From Nocardioides cavernae (lineage in GTDB: Bacteria > Actinomycetota > Actinomycetes > Propionibacteriales > Nocardioidaceae), in the NCBI RefSeq assembly GCF_013410035.1, contig NZ_JACCBW010000003.1, positions 124,001 to 188,000 on the forward strand: a stretch of DNA of 64,000 bases. Reading direction: 5' to 3'. The notes under the pieces are model-generated. The model worked only from the letters and a program-made list of their open reading frames with translations. It searched no databases and was not told the DNA's origin. Shown piece by piece: positions 1-7,716 of the stretch; position 1 is the first letter of the stretch, and every line of letters begins with the position of its first letter. The position numbers and the translations under genes were made by a program.

Positions 1-1
1 C

Positions 2-1021
2 GCCAAGCACGACCGTCCGATGACGACGCTGGAGAGGGCACGGGCCAACGCGACCCCGGTCGACTGGACCGGCTACGAGTCGCCGGCGCCGCGGATGCTG
101 GAGGGCGGCGGTGAGCCCGTCCGCGTGCTGCGCGACCAGGACCTCACGGTCCTGCGTCGCTACATCGACTGGCAGCCGTTCTTCAACGCGTGGGAGATGA
201 AGGGCTCGTTCCCCGACATTCTCAACAACCCGAGCTCCGGCCCGGCCGCGCGCAAGCTCTACGACGACGCCCAGGCCATGCTCGACCAGGCCATCGAGGA
301 GAAGTGGATCCGGGCCCACGGTGTCGTCGGCTTCTTCCCGGCGAACGCCGTCGGTGACGACGTCGAGCTCTACCGCGACAGCGAGCGCAGCGAGGTGCGC
401 GCGCGGCTCCACCACCTGCGCCAGCAGGGCGAGCACCGCGAGGGCGTGCCCAACCGCTCGCTCGCCGACTACGTCGCGCCCAAGGAGACCGGGCTGCGCG
501 ACCACGTCGGCGCCTTCGCGGTCACGGCCGGGGACGGCGTCCAAGAGCGCGTGGCCGCGTTCCGCGAGGACCTCGACGACTACAACGCCATCCTGCTGGA
601 GTCCCTCGCCGACCGCCTCGCGGAGGCCTTCGCCGAGTGGCTGCACGAGCGGGTGCGCACCGAGCTGTGGGGCTACGCGCCCGACGAGGACCTCGACAAC
701 GTCGGGCTCATCAAGGAGCAGTACGACGGCATCCGGCCCGCGCCCGGCTACCCCGCGTGCCCCGAGCACACCGAGAAGCGCACCCTGTGGGAGCTCCTCG
801 ACGTCGAGGCGCACACCGGCATCCAGCTCACCGAGTCGATGGCGATGTGGCCGGGGGCATCGGTCAGCGGGTTCTACTACTCGCACCCCCAGTCGCAGTA
901 CTTCGTGGTTGGCCGGCTCGCGCGCGACCAGGTCGCCGACTACGCCGACCGCAAGGGCTGGAGCCTCGCCGAGGCCGAGCGGTGGCTCTCGCCCAACCTG
1001 GGCTACGACCCCGAGGACTGA
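2..1021 (+). CDS. metH: Cobalamin-dependent methionine synthase, C-terminal part (5' end outside window)
   Basis: The reading frame is open from the first bases of the window, so this is the 3' end of a longer gene. The 339 or so visible residues match the C-terminal AdoMet-binding reactivation domain of MetH. The VGFFPANAVGDDVELY stretch (near residue 110) and the IRPAPGYPACPEHTEK signature (near residue 245) are diagnostic of that domain, which re-methylates cob(II)alamin from S-adenosylmethionine so that homocysteine methylation can continue in the cytosol. The protein ends naturally in LGYDPED. The homocysteine, folate and B12-binding modules must lie upstream of the window. It is convergent with the next gene, with only 27 bases between them and no clear terminator hairpin. 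Confidence 0.95.
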   Translation, partial: AKHDRPMTTLERARANATPVDWTGYESPAPRMLEGGGEPVRVLRDQDLTVLRRYIDWQPFFNAWEMKGSFPDILNNPSSGPAARKLYDDAQAMLDQAIEEKWIRAHGVVGFFPANAVGDDVELYRDSERSEVRARLHHLRQQGEHREGVPNRSLADYVAPKETGLRDHVGAFAVTAGDGVQERVAAFREDLDDYNAILLESLADRLAEAFAEWLHERVRTELWGYAPDEDLDNVGLIKEQYDGIRPAPGYPACPEHTEKRTLWELLDVEAHTGIQLTESMAMWPGASVSGFYYSHPQSQYFVVGRLARDQVADYADRKGWSLAEAERWLSPNLGYDPED

Positions 1022-1048
1022 GCGGCGCGGTGTCCGCCCGGGGCACGC

Positions 1049-2470
1049 CTAGAGCACCACGGCGGCGGCCATCACCAGCGGCAGCGAGACGACCGACGCC
1101 ACGGACGTGACGAGCGTGAGGGTCTTGAGCGTGCCCTTGGTCGACAGGCCGAGCAGCGACTTGAACATCCAGAAGAAGTTGCTGTTGACCTGCAGCGCGA
1201 ACATGGCGCCCGAGGCGATCGCGAGGCCGATGGCGATGGGGGAGATCGTCAGGGAGTCGAGGATCGGCGCGATGATGCCGGCAGCGGTGATCGCGGCGAC
1301 CGACACCGACCCGATCGCGAGGTGCAGCACCGCGGCGATGAACCACGCCAGCAGGATGCTCAGCACGACCGGCGCACCCTCGTCGGCCTGGAAGAGGTCG
1401 CCGAGCACCTGGTCCAGCCCGGTCGCCTCGATGACCGCGCCCAGCGAGCCGCCGACCCCGGTGATCAGCAGGATCTCGCCGGTGGTGTGGAAGCCATCCT
1501 CCATCGCCTCACTGGTGCGGTCCTGACCGGCTGACGCGCGCGAGAGGGCGTACGCGCCCAGCAGGCCGATGAACAGCGCGACGTTGGCGTCGCCGAGGAA
1601 CGCGATGAACGCGGTCGACCAGCCGCCCAGCTCGGCGAACGCGCCGAACGCGATGAGCAGTAGCGGCACGAGGATCGGCAGCATCAGCACCAGCAGCGGG
1701 AGGCGGCGTACGCCCTCCTCGGCCTCGGACGCGCTCGCGGACGCCTCGGTCCGCGCGAGCGCCTCCTCCGACGAGTCGACCTCGCCGGTCAGGTAGGCGC
1801 GGTCGGCGGCCTCCTGCTCGACCATGGCCTCGTCGACCTCCTCGTCGGTCTCGGGGTTCCAGAAGCCACCGGCGCTGAAGAGCAGGCGCATCAGCAGCGT
1901 CGAGACCAGAGCGGTCACCAGCCCGATGACCACGCCCCAGACGAGCCAGTCGCCCAGCCTGATGTCGAGGAGCCCCGCGATCGAGATCGCGGCCAGGCCC
2001 GGGATGACGAAGACGTAGCCCGCGAAGATGCCGCAGCCCAGCGCCGACGCGAGCACCGGCAGCCCGATCCGGCCGATGAACGGCGACGCGGACCGCGCGA
2101 CCGGGGCGGCCAGGACGACCTGCACGTCGACGTAGATCGACGGCATCACGACGGCGAGCATCGACGTGAGCGCGTACGGCAGCCGACCCGCCCCGACCCG
2201 CTGCACGAGCAGCCCGACGAGACGGCGGAAGGCGCCCGTGGAGTGCAGCAGGGCCCCGATGAGGACGCCGAACCCGATGAGCAGGCCGACCTCGGCCATG
2301 ATGCCGCCGAACCCGGTCGTGATCGCCTCCACGGTGCCGGCGAAGCCCACGCCGCTGGCCAGCCCGAGGTAGAGCGAGCCGAGGATCAGCGAGATCACCG
2401 GATCGATGCGCACCTTGATGATGAGGGCGACGACCAGGACGATAGCGATGGCGGTGTGGAGGGCGACCAA
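1049..2470 (-). CDS. GntP-family gluconate:H+ symporter-like permease
   Basis: The 473-residue product is hydrophobic with about a dozen predicted membrane segments. It has the GntP/ion-transporter pattern: an N-terminal LHTAIAIVLVVALIIKVRIDP segment, GFGGIMAEVGLLIGFGVLIG, and an AIGSVSVAAITAAGII stretch in the second half. A charged acidic loop (near residues 205-250) splits the two halves, as usual in this family. It probably imports gluconate or a related sugar acid with protons; the substrate cannot be read from sequence. The start is a TTG at 2470 preceded by a GGGAG ribosome-binding site six bases upstream; the longer GTG at 2477 is in another frame. There is no adjacent gluconate kinase. 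Confidence 0.85.
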   Translation of the reverse strand: MVALHTAIAIVLVVALIIKVRIDPVISLILGSLYLGLASGVGFAGTVEAITTGFGGIMAEVGLLIGFGVLIGALLHSTGAFRRLVGLLVQRVGAGRLPYALTSMLAVVMPSIYVDVQVVLAAPVARSASPFIGRIGLPVLASALGCGIFAGYVFVIPGLAAISIAGLLDIRLGDWLVWGVVIGLVTALVSTLLMRLLFSAGGFWNPETDEEVDEAMVEQEAADRAYLTGEVDSSEEALARTEASASASEAEEGVRRLPLLVLMLPILVPLLLIAFGAFAELGGWSTAFIAFLGDANVALFIGLLGAYALSRASAGQDRTSEAMEDGFHTTGEILLITGVGGSLGAVIEATGLDQVLGDLFQADEGAPVVLSILLAWFIAAVLHLAIGSVSVAAITAAGIIAPILDSLTISPIAIGLAIASGAMFALQVNSNFFWMFKSLLGLSTKGTLKTLTLVTSVASVVSLPLVMAAAVVL

Positions 2471-2596
2471 GGGACACTCCCGAGATGTCGGAGCCTCGGG
2501 ACGCTCCCGAGCCGCCCTCTGTCTACCGGTGGTGGAGGCCGCTTGGCCAGCACCGCCCGCTGCGTGGGCGCCGACGTCGACGCCCCGGGATGCTCC

Positions 2597-2602
2597 TAGA
2601 CT
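2597..2602 (+). promoter_or_regulatory. -10 box TAGACT of the interrupted HAD gene
   Basis: TAGACT lies eight bases before a GTG at 2611, the leaderless arrangement used by many backbone genes here. It marks the original start of the phosphatase gene whose body now begins near 33.9 kb. Confidence 0.5.
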
Positions 2603-2610
2603 CGGTCAGC

Positions 2611-2730
2611 GTGGCATCACACCGTGGCCGTGGCGACGAGGTCGCCGGCACTCCCTTGCCCCTCCCGGCCGCCGTGCTCTGGGACATGGACGCTATGAAC
2701 CCCGGATCCGGGTGCATCGAGAAGCGTTGA
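2611..2730 (+). pseudogene. 5' remnant of HAD-family phosphatase gene cut by the mobile element
   Basis: Read from the GTG at 2611 the frame gives a short leader and then PLPLPAAVLWDMD, the first beta strand and motif I of a HAD phosphatase. It then leaves the family with AMNPGSGCIEKR and a stop. The HAD gene near 33.9 kb resumes with WPAAVLWDMDGTLVDTEPYW. I read the two as the halves of one gene split by integration at the DMD codons. The shared PAAVLWDMD stretch is encoded with different synonymous third bases at the two ends, as expected if the right-hand copy came in with the element. Confidence 0.7.
2680..2692. mobile_element. Probable left attachment core (attL)
   Basis: The 13 bases tgggacatggacg recur at 33901-33913. 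Both copies encode the W-D-M-D motif of a HAD phosphatase, and the host gene is interrupted exactly here. The core is inferred from the gene break; it has not been mapped. Confidence 0.55.
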
Positions 2731-2815
2731 GGTACACGTTATCGCAGGTCAGCGCTCGGTTCGACCGATCGTGACGGCATCGAAGAGCATGTGAATGCAA
2801 CGAGATTCCGGGCAC

Positions 2816-2845
2816 TTCGTTGCACGGAACGTTGCATGACGCGTC
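2816..2845. repeat. Left copy of 30-base arm-type direct repeat
   Basis: This segment matches 33784-33813 at 29 of 30 positions, in the same orientation. Inside it GTTGCAyGGAAC is followed by GTTGCATGACG, so the repeat itself holds two tandem GTTGCA half-sites. An inverted copy (TGCAACGA) lies just upstream at about 2797. Placement about 125 bases inside the core fits integrase arm-binding sites. Confidence 0.7.
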
Positions 2846-2893
2846 GGACGCTGCGCCGCCCCTCGCAAAACTCCGTCATAGCACGGGCATCCG

Positions 2894-3118
2894 TCACGAC
2901 GGACGGTCGTCGCCTGCGGTCGGGATGCGTCGCAGGAGTGCCTCGACATCCTCCAGACGCACCCTGATCGGGCGACCGCTCCCGGGGCCACGCTTGCCGA
3001 GCGTGTAGCCCGGTAGTTCCCCGCTCGCGATGAAGCGACGGATGGTCTTCTCGGACACCGCTAACACCTGCGCAGCGTCCGAGAGGCTGATGTATCGGGG
3101 CAGTCGTGGCGACACCAC
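2894..3118 (-). CDS. Small excisionase-family HTH DNA-binding protein
   Basis: The 74-residue product has a MerR/Xis-type winged helix (YISLSDAAQVLAVSEKTIRRFIASGELPGYTL, residues 9-40) followed by a basic GKRGPGSGRPIRV wing and a short acidic tail. It is a DNA-binding protein, perhaps a recombination directionality factor or an element repressor. The start is a GTG at 3118 (GTG at 3115 is equally possible), only one base after the 3' discriminator base of a co-directional tRNA gene and without any ribosome-binding site. Translation would therefore start at the very end of the tRNA-processed transcript. It is distinct from the Xis-like gene beside the integrase at the other end. Confidence 0.7.
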   Translation of the reverse strand: MVSPRLPRYISLSDAAQVLAVSEKTIRRFIASGELPGYTLGKRGPGSGRPIRVRLEDVEALLRRIPTAGDDRPS

Positions 3119-3119
3119 G

Positions 3120-3191
3120 TGGGGCCTGCGGGATTCGAAACCGCAACCCTGCGTTGCAACCGCAGTGCGCTACCAGTTGCGCCAAGGCCCC
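3120..3191 (-). tRNA. tRNA-Ala(UGC)-like gene carried by the element, atypical
   Basis: On the minus strand this folds into a cloverleaf. It has a seven-pair acceptor (GGGGCCT with AGGCCCC), a D-stem GCGC/GCGC with GG in the loop, and an anticodon stem CTGCG/CGCAG with loop GTTGCAA. The anticodon is TGC. The T-arm holds TTCGAAT, and discriminator A follows with no encoded CCA. Three features are unusual. The third acceptor pair is G3:C70 instead of the G3:U70 that alanyl-tRNA synthetase recognises, base 53 is T opposite C61 instead of the near-universal G53:C61, and base 32 is G. It is either a degenerate gene or a specialised tRNA. The next gene starts one base beyond its 3' end. Confidence 0.75.
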
Positions 3192-3324
3192 TACATCGCA
3201 AGCCAATCTACCCAACGCTGCGGACCTTCACACACGTCCGCGGCGAAGTGACGCGGGTGGGGCAAGCGTCCTCGAAACTCCGCGCCGGGATGTGGGTTCG
3301 GAGCGACAGAGCCAAGGCGGCCGC

Positions 3325-3792
3325 TCACGCGATGATCTGAGCCGCTGCCGGGATTAGAAACCCTTCCAGACGGGCACGCACTTCGTCTCCGGCGGCGTTG
3401 ATGTCGCGTTTGGTCTTGGCTCTCTTCATGTTCCGGGTTGCCTCGAGGGCGGCCCGCGCAAGATCATCCAAATCCGAGTCGTCGACGACCAACTTCACCT
3501 GATAGAAGGCGGTCCAGGCGGCGGCTCGCGCACGGCGGTTCTCGTCCTTGACGGCGTCGACTTCTGGGATCGATGGTTGCACCGACTGAAGCGGGATAGA
3601 GGAGCGAATGACTTGCGTTCTACGCCACTCCATAAGTTTCTCTGCGAAGCTTGCATAGGCCGCGATTCGGCGTTCGCGCAGACGCTCGGCACGAGCGGCC
3701 TCCTCCGCCCTCGATGCGTTGATCCGTTGGAACAGGAACGTCAGGCTCGCGCCCGCCAGGGTGCCCACTATCGCCAACCACGCAGAATTCAT
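3325..3792 (-). CDS. Hypothetical membrane-anchored coiled-coil protein
   Basis: No family is recognised. The 155-residue product starts with one hydrophobic segment (WLAIVGTLAGASLTFLF, residues 5-21), then a highly charged Arg/Glu/Ala helix (residues 25-60) likely to form a coiled coil, and ends in more helical sequence. The topology suggests a single N-terminal anchor with a cytoplasmic helical body. It stands alone on the minus strand between the tRNA region and a plus-strand membrane gene with which it is divergent. Proteins of this shape are common unassigned cargo in actinobacterial islands. Confidence 0.6.
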   Translation of the reverse strand: MNSAWLAIVGTLAGASLTFLFQRINASRAEEAARAERLRERRIAAYASFAEKLMEWRRTQVIRSSIPLQSVQPSIPEVDAVKDENRRARAAAWTAFYQVKLVVDDSDLDDLARAALEATRNMKRAKTKRDINAAGDEVRARLEGFLIPAAAQIIA

Positions 3793-3979
3793 ACGGGTAG
3801 TGAACCACCACTTCGGCCACCTACGGGCTTGCGCGCGCTGGCTGCCTGCGCTTTGCGCACATGGTCTCCGGAGACCGCCTCAGTAGACGTCCGAAAAGCG
3901 CATCCGTCTCGATCTACAACGAGCCGAACACCGCAGGTCAGAGGTGTCAGACCCATGCCCATAAGGCATCCTCTTAAGG

Positions 3980-4687
3980 GTGAATGCACCTGAGAATGCT
4001 GGACGCCAACCGGTGGGCGATGTGGCTCCGCTCGGACAACGTGTGGTCGCGGGCGCGATAGGACTAGCCGCCGCCGTCGGCGGAGCCTTTGCCGTCTTCG
4101 AGACCACGAACGAGCTCGGCACCGCCGCGCTCTTCATCGTGGCCGGAGCATTCCTGATCTGCGCCACCTTTGGCGTCGTCCCAACCCGTTTCAAGGTAGG
4201 AAACAACGAGGTCAGCGTAGGAAGGGCAGCGCTTCACACTCTCGAACAAATCGTGAGCGAGGCTGATCTCCCCACGCAAGAGAAGGTCATAGACAGTCTT
4301 GAGGCGAATCTTGCGCGCGACGGGATCAGAAGAACTCCCGACGACGCAGTCGCGGCGATGTTGAGTCGCTTCGTGCGCTACTCAGGATCCGAATCTGCGC
4401 GTTCCGTTCACGATGAGTTGCTCGCAACGGGGTGGACGCCCTCTACGCCTCCCAAGAGCACCTACATCCGCTGGACGTACCCCGGCAAGCGGCAGCAGGC
4501 GAGTCTATTCCAGAACAGCGGTCAATTGGTCGTCGCGTCGAACCGGCTCGTCGACGCTGTTCGCGACTTGCCTGGCGGCGAGCTTCGACTACCCAAGAAC
4601 GAGGTCGTATTCAGTTACGGCGCCGACACAGGCGGAGCTCTGGCTGCCGCCGACGCAATTCGACGGTTCGTTGATGGAGAGGCCTAG
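3980..4687 (+). CDS. Hypothetical protein with two N-terminal membrane helices
   Basis: No family is recognised. The 235-residue product has two hydrophobic segments (about residues 23-40 and 48-67), then a soluble region of about 165 residues. That region includes an early amphipathic part (LEQIVSEADLPTQEKVIDSLEANLARDG) and a later basic, aromatic part (YIRWTYPGKRQQASLF). The start is a GTG at 3980. The paired-helix-plus-cytosolic-domain layout is shared by several membrane effectors and sensors of defence loci, but nothing here shows enzymatic residues. It is divergent from the coiled-coil membrane gene upstream and may share a promoter region with it. Confidence 0.6.
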   Translation: MNAPENAGRQPVGDVAPLGQRVVAGAIGLAAAVGGAFAVFETTNELGTAALFIVAGAFLICATFGVVPTRFKVGNNEVSVGRAALHTLEQIVSEADLPTQEKVIDSLEANLARDGIRRTPDDAVAAMLSRFVRYSGSESARSVHDELLATGWTPSTPPKSTYIRWTYPGKRQQASLFQNSGQLVVASNRLVDAVRDLPGGELRLPKNEVVFSYGADTGGALAAADAIRRFVDGEA

Positions 4688-4814
4688 GGCGGACCCGCGG
4701 CCTCCGGCCCTGGCGTACCTGCCTCGCGGTATGACGGTGTTCGAAGCGCCGCTCGCCCCTTACTGTCCCGCCCGATCGCACACGCTCGAGCAAGCTGCCA
4801 AGTAGCCTTCATGC

Positions 4815-6143
4815 ATGGACGAGGAGATTGTCATCGGGCGCCTCAGGTCCGTGCCAGCTCGGGAAGTGTGGCGTCATGAGGCTCTCGATTTCACTCCGTG
4901 GCTGTTGGACAACGCCGATGTCTTGTCAGAGGTGATCGGACTGGACCTCGAGCTCGACACTGCCGAGCACGCGGTGGGCGATTTCAGTCTCGACCTCATC
5001 GGGCGCGACCGCATCTCGGGCGATCTCGTGATCGTGGAGAACCAACTCGAGCAGAGCGATCACACCCATCTTGGCCAGATCATGACGTACGCGGGTGGCA
5101 CGGACGCGGCTCATATCGTGTGGGTCGCACCGTCCTTCCGACCGGAGCACCGCCGTGCTTTGGAGTGGCTCAACGAGCGGACCGACGAGACAACTCGATT
5201 CTTCGCTGTCGAGGTGAAGGCTGTGCGCATCGGGGACTCGCCCTATGCGCCCCTGCTTTCCCTTGCCGTACAGCCCAACGATTGGGGCAAGCAAGTCCGG
5301 ACGAAAGCAATCCAGCAGTCTGGTGCGACGTGGTCGTCTTCCGACCTCATGCCGGCGGTGCGAGCGGAAACAACGCCTCAGGTTGCCGACGCGATCGGCG
5401 CGTTGCTGGCTGCGCACGAGGCCCTGGGGCCGGGCGCGGGGTTCTACTACGGCACAGCGCGTTCACCGTCGGTCACGGCCACCATGTCTGCTGGAGCCGT
5501 TCGTGCCCAACCGTGGAGCGTGTTCACGCACCTCGGCGTGGTGTGGACCCTCAATCTGGACTGGATCCACAAGCAAGGACGTGTTCTCTCCGCGGACTAC
5601 ATGGAATCGCTTGCCTCTGAGCTTGGCGACCTCCCGGGGCTCGCAGAAGCCTTTGCCGCCGGTCGAGTGGTCGGATGGCGAAAGCGGCCGTCCGTCGCTG
5701 CCGAGCCTCTGTTCTCTCACCCTGGTGCCGTCGATCGGATATCGGCAGCCATGGCCCGCATGTTCCAAGAGATCGGTGCCACGGCTGATGCAGCCCCGCC
5801 GAGCTCAGCAGCGGCATTCGACTGGTCCCGGCTTCACGCTTATATGGCAGCGATACCGGAGGGCCGGTGGACAACATACGGCGTGCTGGCCCAACTCGTC
5901 GGCACGGCGGCGCAACCCCTCGGCCAACACATCACTAGATGTGTGGAGTGCCCGCACGCCCATCGCGTGCTGTCGGAGAAGGGCGTCGTTTCGGCCGGAT
6001 TCACGTGGTCCGATCCGGATGACCTCCGTGACCCAGCTCAGTTGCTGATTGAGGAGGGCGTCGACATGACTGGAGGTCGCGCGAGTTTTGCCCAACGCCT
6101 CGACGCCTCAGAGCTCGCCGCACTCGTCCGGACCGCTAGATAG
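4815..6143 (+). CDS. PD-(D/E)XK nuclease-like protein fused to an alkyltransferase-like domain
   Basis: The 442-residue product has three parts. Residues 1-110 hold a restriction-nuclease-like core: GDFSLDLIGRD supplies the Asp (D60), LVIVENQLEQ supplies E75-x-Q77, followed by HLGQIMTYAGG, as in DUF91/NucS-like PD-(D/E)XK proteins. Residues about 190-320 are an uncharacterised middle. Residues 335-442 resemble the DNA-binding domain of O6-alkylguanine transferase-like proteins (IPEGRWTTYGVLAQLVG, then GQHI, HRVLSEKGVVSAGF). The PCHR active site is replaced by PHAHR, so this domain should bind but not repair alkylated bases. A nuclease joined to a lesion- or modified-base-reading domain suggests a modification-sensing defence enzyme; that role is inference. 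The start ATG is at 4815. Confidence 0.65.
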   Translation: MDEEIVIGRLRSVPAREVWRHEALDFTPWLLDNADVLSEVIGLDLELDTAEHAVGDFSLDLIGRDRISGDLVIVENQLEQSDHTHLGQIMTYAGGTDAAHIVWVAPSFRPEHRRALEWLNERTDETTRFFAVEVKAVRIGDSPYAPLLSLAVQPNDWGKQVRTKAIQQSGATWSSSDLMPAVRAETTPQVADAIGALLAAHEALGPGAGFYYGTARSPSVTATMSAGAVRAQPWSVFTHLGVVWTLNLDWIHKQGRVLSADYMESLASELGDLPGLAEAFAAGRVVGWRKRPSVAAEPLFSHPGAVDRISAAMARMFQEIGATADAAPPSSAAAFDWSRLHAYMAAIPEGRWTTYGVLAQLVGTAAQPLGQHITRCVECPHAHRVLSEKGVVSAGFTWSDPDDLRDPAQLLIEEGVDMTGGRASFAQRLDASELAALVRTAR

Positions 6144-6276
6144 GGCGGTCGCGACCCCGACGTGCCTGCAACCGTCAGCTCGCCCGAACCGGGCCCAGCT
6201 GACCACCACCCCACACGGAACGCGGCGAAAGATGCAGGTCTGACCCATCTTCTACTCCAACGTCCGCGGTGGCGTC

Positions 6277-6282
6277 TACCTT
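6277..6282 (+). promoter_or_regulatory. -10 box TACCTT for leaderless gene at 6289
   Basis: TACCTT is followed by six bases and then the GTG start, which supports that start and leaderless transcription. Confidence 0.5.
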
Positions 6283-6288
6283 GAGGCC

Positions 6289-7023
6289 GTGGACCGAATC
6301 GACGTGGACTTCTGCTTCTACGATGACCCCGATTTTCTCACGGACGCCGATCGCGACAGCCACATCCTTTCGAGATGGCACCGGCAACTCTGGAGCAAGC
6401 CGCTACCCACCGGCGAGCTCCTTACCTGGGACCTTGAGCCAGGCACGTCGTGCTTGGTCCACGGCGACGTTCGCGTGTCCAGCGACACCATCGCCACAAC
6501 ACACTCGAACTATCGGCGCCTCGGCGCTGCGCAGATGTGGAAAAGCCTTACAGAAGCCGAGCGCACGCGATACGACCGCGGGTTCTACACGATCGGCGGA
6601 TTCATCATCTTTCCGACGCATCCTCAGTCCCTCAACCAAAGACGGGGCAGGGATCGGGCAATCGCGGACAGGTTCGACCTCACGCTCGAGTGCATCCGAC
6701 AGCACTACTTCGGTCAGGTCGACAACCCTTTGGGCGACGTGCTCTGTCTGGACGCCGGCTACTTCCAGCTCTTCGGTGGGGGGCAAAGCGGCTTTGCTGC
6801 CTTCGTGGAATTCTTCCACCTGCAGGACCTCGCGTCGCCCGATTCAGTGCGATGGCTGGATGGGCACGTCGACCGAGAGTGGTCCTTCGATCGACCACCG
6901 CTTCCGCAGAACCTCGATGCCTATCGTCGCTACTTGGACAACGTCGCGCAGTTTGTCGCACTAAGGAACGGCCGCATACGGGACTGGTGCGAAAGGCAGG
7001 ACATGCACGGGGTCTCCCAGTAA
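6289..7023 (+). CDS. DUF6994-like hypothetical protein
   Basis: The 244-residue soluble protein has the look of the DUF6994 family. It contains LWSKPLPTGE near residue 34, YTIGGFIIFP near residue 102, an RGRDRAIADRFDLTLECIRQHY stretch near residue 121, FFHLQDL and a closing RNGRI. No catalytic function is established for this family to my knowledge, and no metal or nucleotide motif stands out. The start is the GTG at 6289, six bases after a TANNNT box. Such proteins occur as single cargo genes in actinobacterial islands. The family assignment is from memory of its conserved words. Confidence 0.6.
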   Translation: MDRIDVDFCFYDDPDFLTDADRDSHILSRWHRQLWSKPLPTGELLTWDLEPGTSCLVHGDVRVSSDTIATTHSNYRRLGAAQMWKSLTEAERTRYDRGFYTIGGFIIFPTHPQSLNQRRGRDRAIADRFDLTLECIRQHYFGQVDNPLGDVLCLDAGYFQLFGGGQSGFAAFVEFFHLQDLASPDSVRWLDGHVDREWSFDRPPLPQNLDAYRRYLDNVAQFVALRNGRIRDWCERQDMHGVSQ

Positions 7024-7140
7024 CTGAGTGGGAGTTCAATCCCGGGACACCTGATGGTGCAGTTCCGCAGGACTCAACACGTGCGGTGCATCGCGGCGGA
7101 GAGACGCACGCCAGCAAGCCGCTGCTCGGCGCGAGCAGCG

Positions 7141-7515
7141 TCACCCACCGAGCGCAGTGACGATGATGAGAACGACAGTCGCGGCGACCAATGCCCAAGT
7201 TGCCCACTTGAGGGACGCGGCGTGAGAGTTCGCCGCTGTCGCTTGGCGATCCTGCGCGGCGGCTTGATCGAGCAGCGCCCGGGTATTGGCCTTAGACGCC
7301 GCCTCGGCGTCGCTCATCAACCGCTGATGGCGATCGGCGATCAGCAATCGATGCTGCAACTCCGCAAGGCGAACGTACGCGTCCAGTCGAGCCGCGGCCG
7401 CCTCTCGCAAGTTTACGGCTCCGCCAGCCCTAACCATCTCTTGGAGGAGTTCCTCCCAAGCTTGCGGGAACGGCTCCTCAAACGGATCGAATGCCAGATC
7501 GTCGCGCCAGGTCAT
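7141..7515 (-). CDS. Hypothetical tail-anchored helical protein
   Basis: No family is recognised. The 124-residue product is acidic at its N-terminus (MTWRDDLAFDPFEEPFPQAW). It has a long Ala/Arg/Leu-rich helix from about residue 35 to 95 that should form a coiled coil, and it ends in a single C-terminal membrane segment (WATWALVAATVVLIIVTALGG). The protein should hang in the cytoplasm by a C-terminal anchor, the mirror of the N-anchored protein at 3325-3792. It lies on the opposite strand to its neighbours. Confidence 0.55.
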   Translation of the reverse strand: MTWRDDLAFDPFEEPFPQAWEELLQEMVRAGGAVNLREAAAARLDAYVRLAELQHRLLIADRHQRLMSDAEAASKANTRALLDQAAAQDRQATAANSHAASLKWATWALVAATVVLIIVTALGG

Positions 7516-7703
7516 TGAGCGAGCCTGCCACGACGTCCCATGTGTTGGCGATGCCCGTCGTCGGAGCCGAATCCCATGGGGTCAGCCGCGACTCAGTGCA
7601 CCGCGACAGACCCATTTGCGAGCCGGACAGTTCATCGCATCGTCACGGCCGAAGCGGCGGGAAGACCGCACGGCGAATACGCGCAGTGCAGGTCAAGCTG
7701 ACC

Positions 7704-7709
7704 TAGTGT
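7704..7709 (+). promoter_or_regulatory. -10 box TAGTGT deciding the start at 7717
   Basis: The box is followed by seven bases and then GTG at 7717, favouring that codon over the GTG at 7711 that lies only one base after the box. Confidence 0.5.
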
Positions 7710-7716
7710 CGTGACC

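Noticed and set aside
2816-2845. The 30-base repeat pair as the attachment core itself
   Set aside because: It would leave two partial HAD starts in the empty site, and it lies inside the gene break. Arm-type sites fit better; only junction sequencing can settle it.
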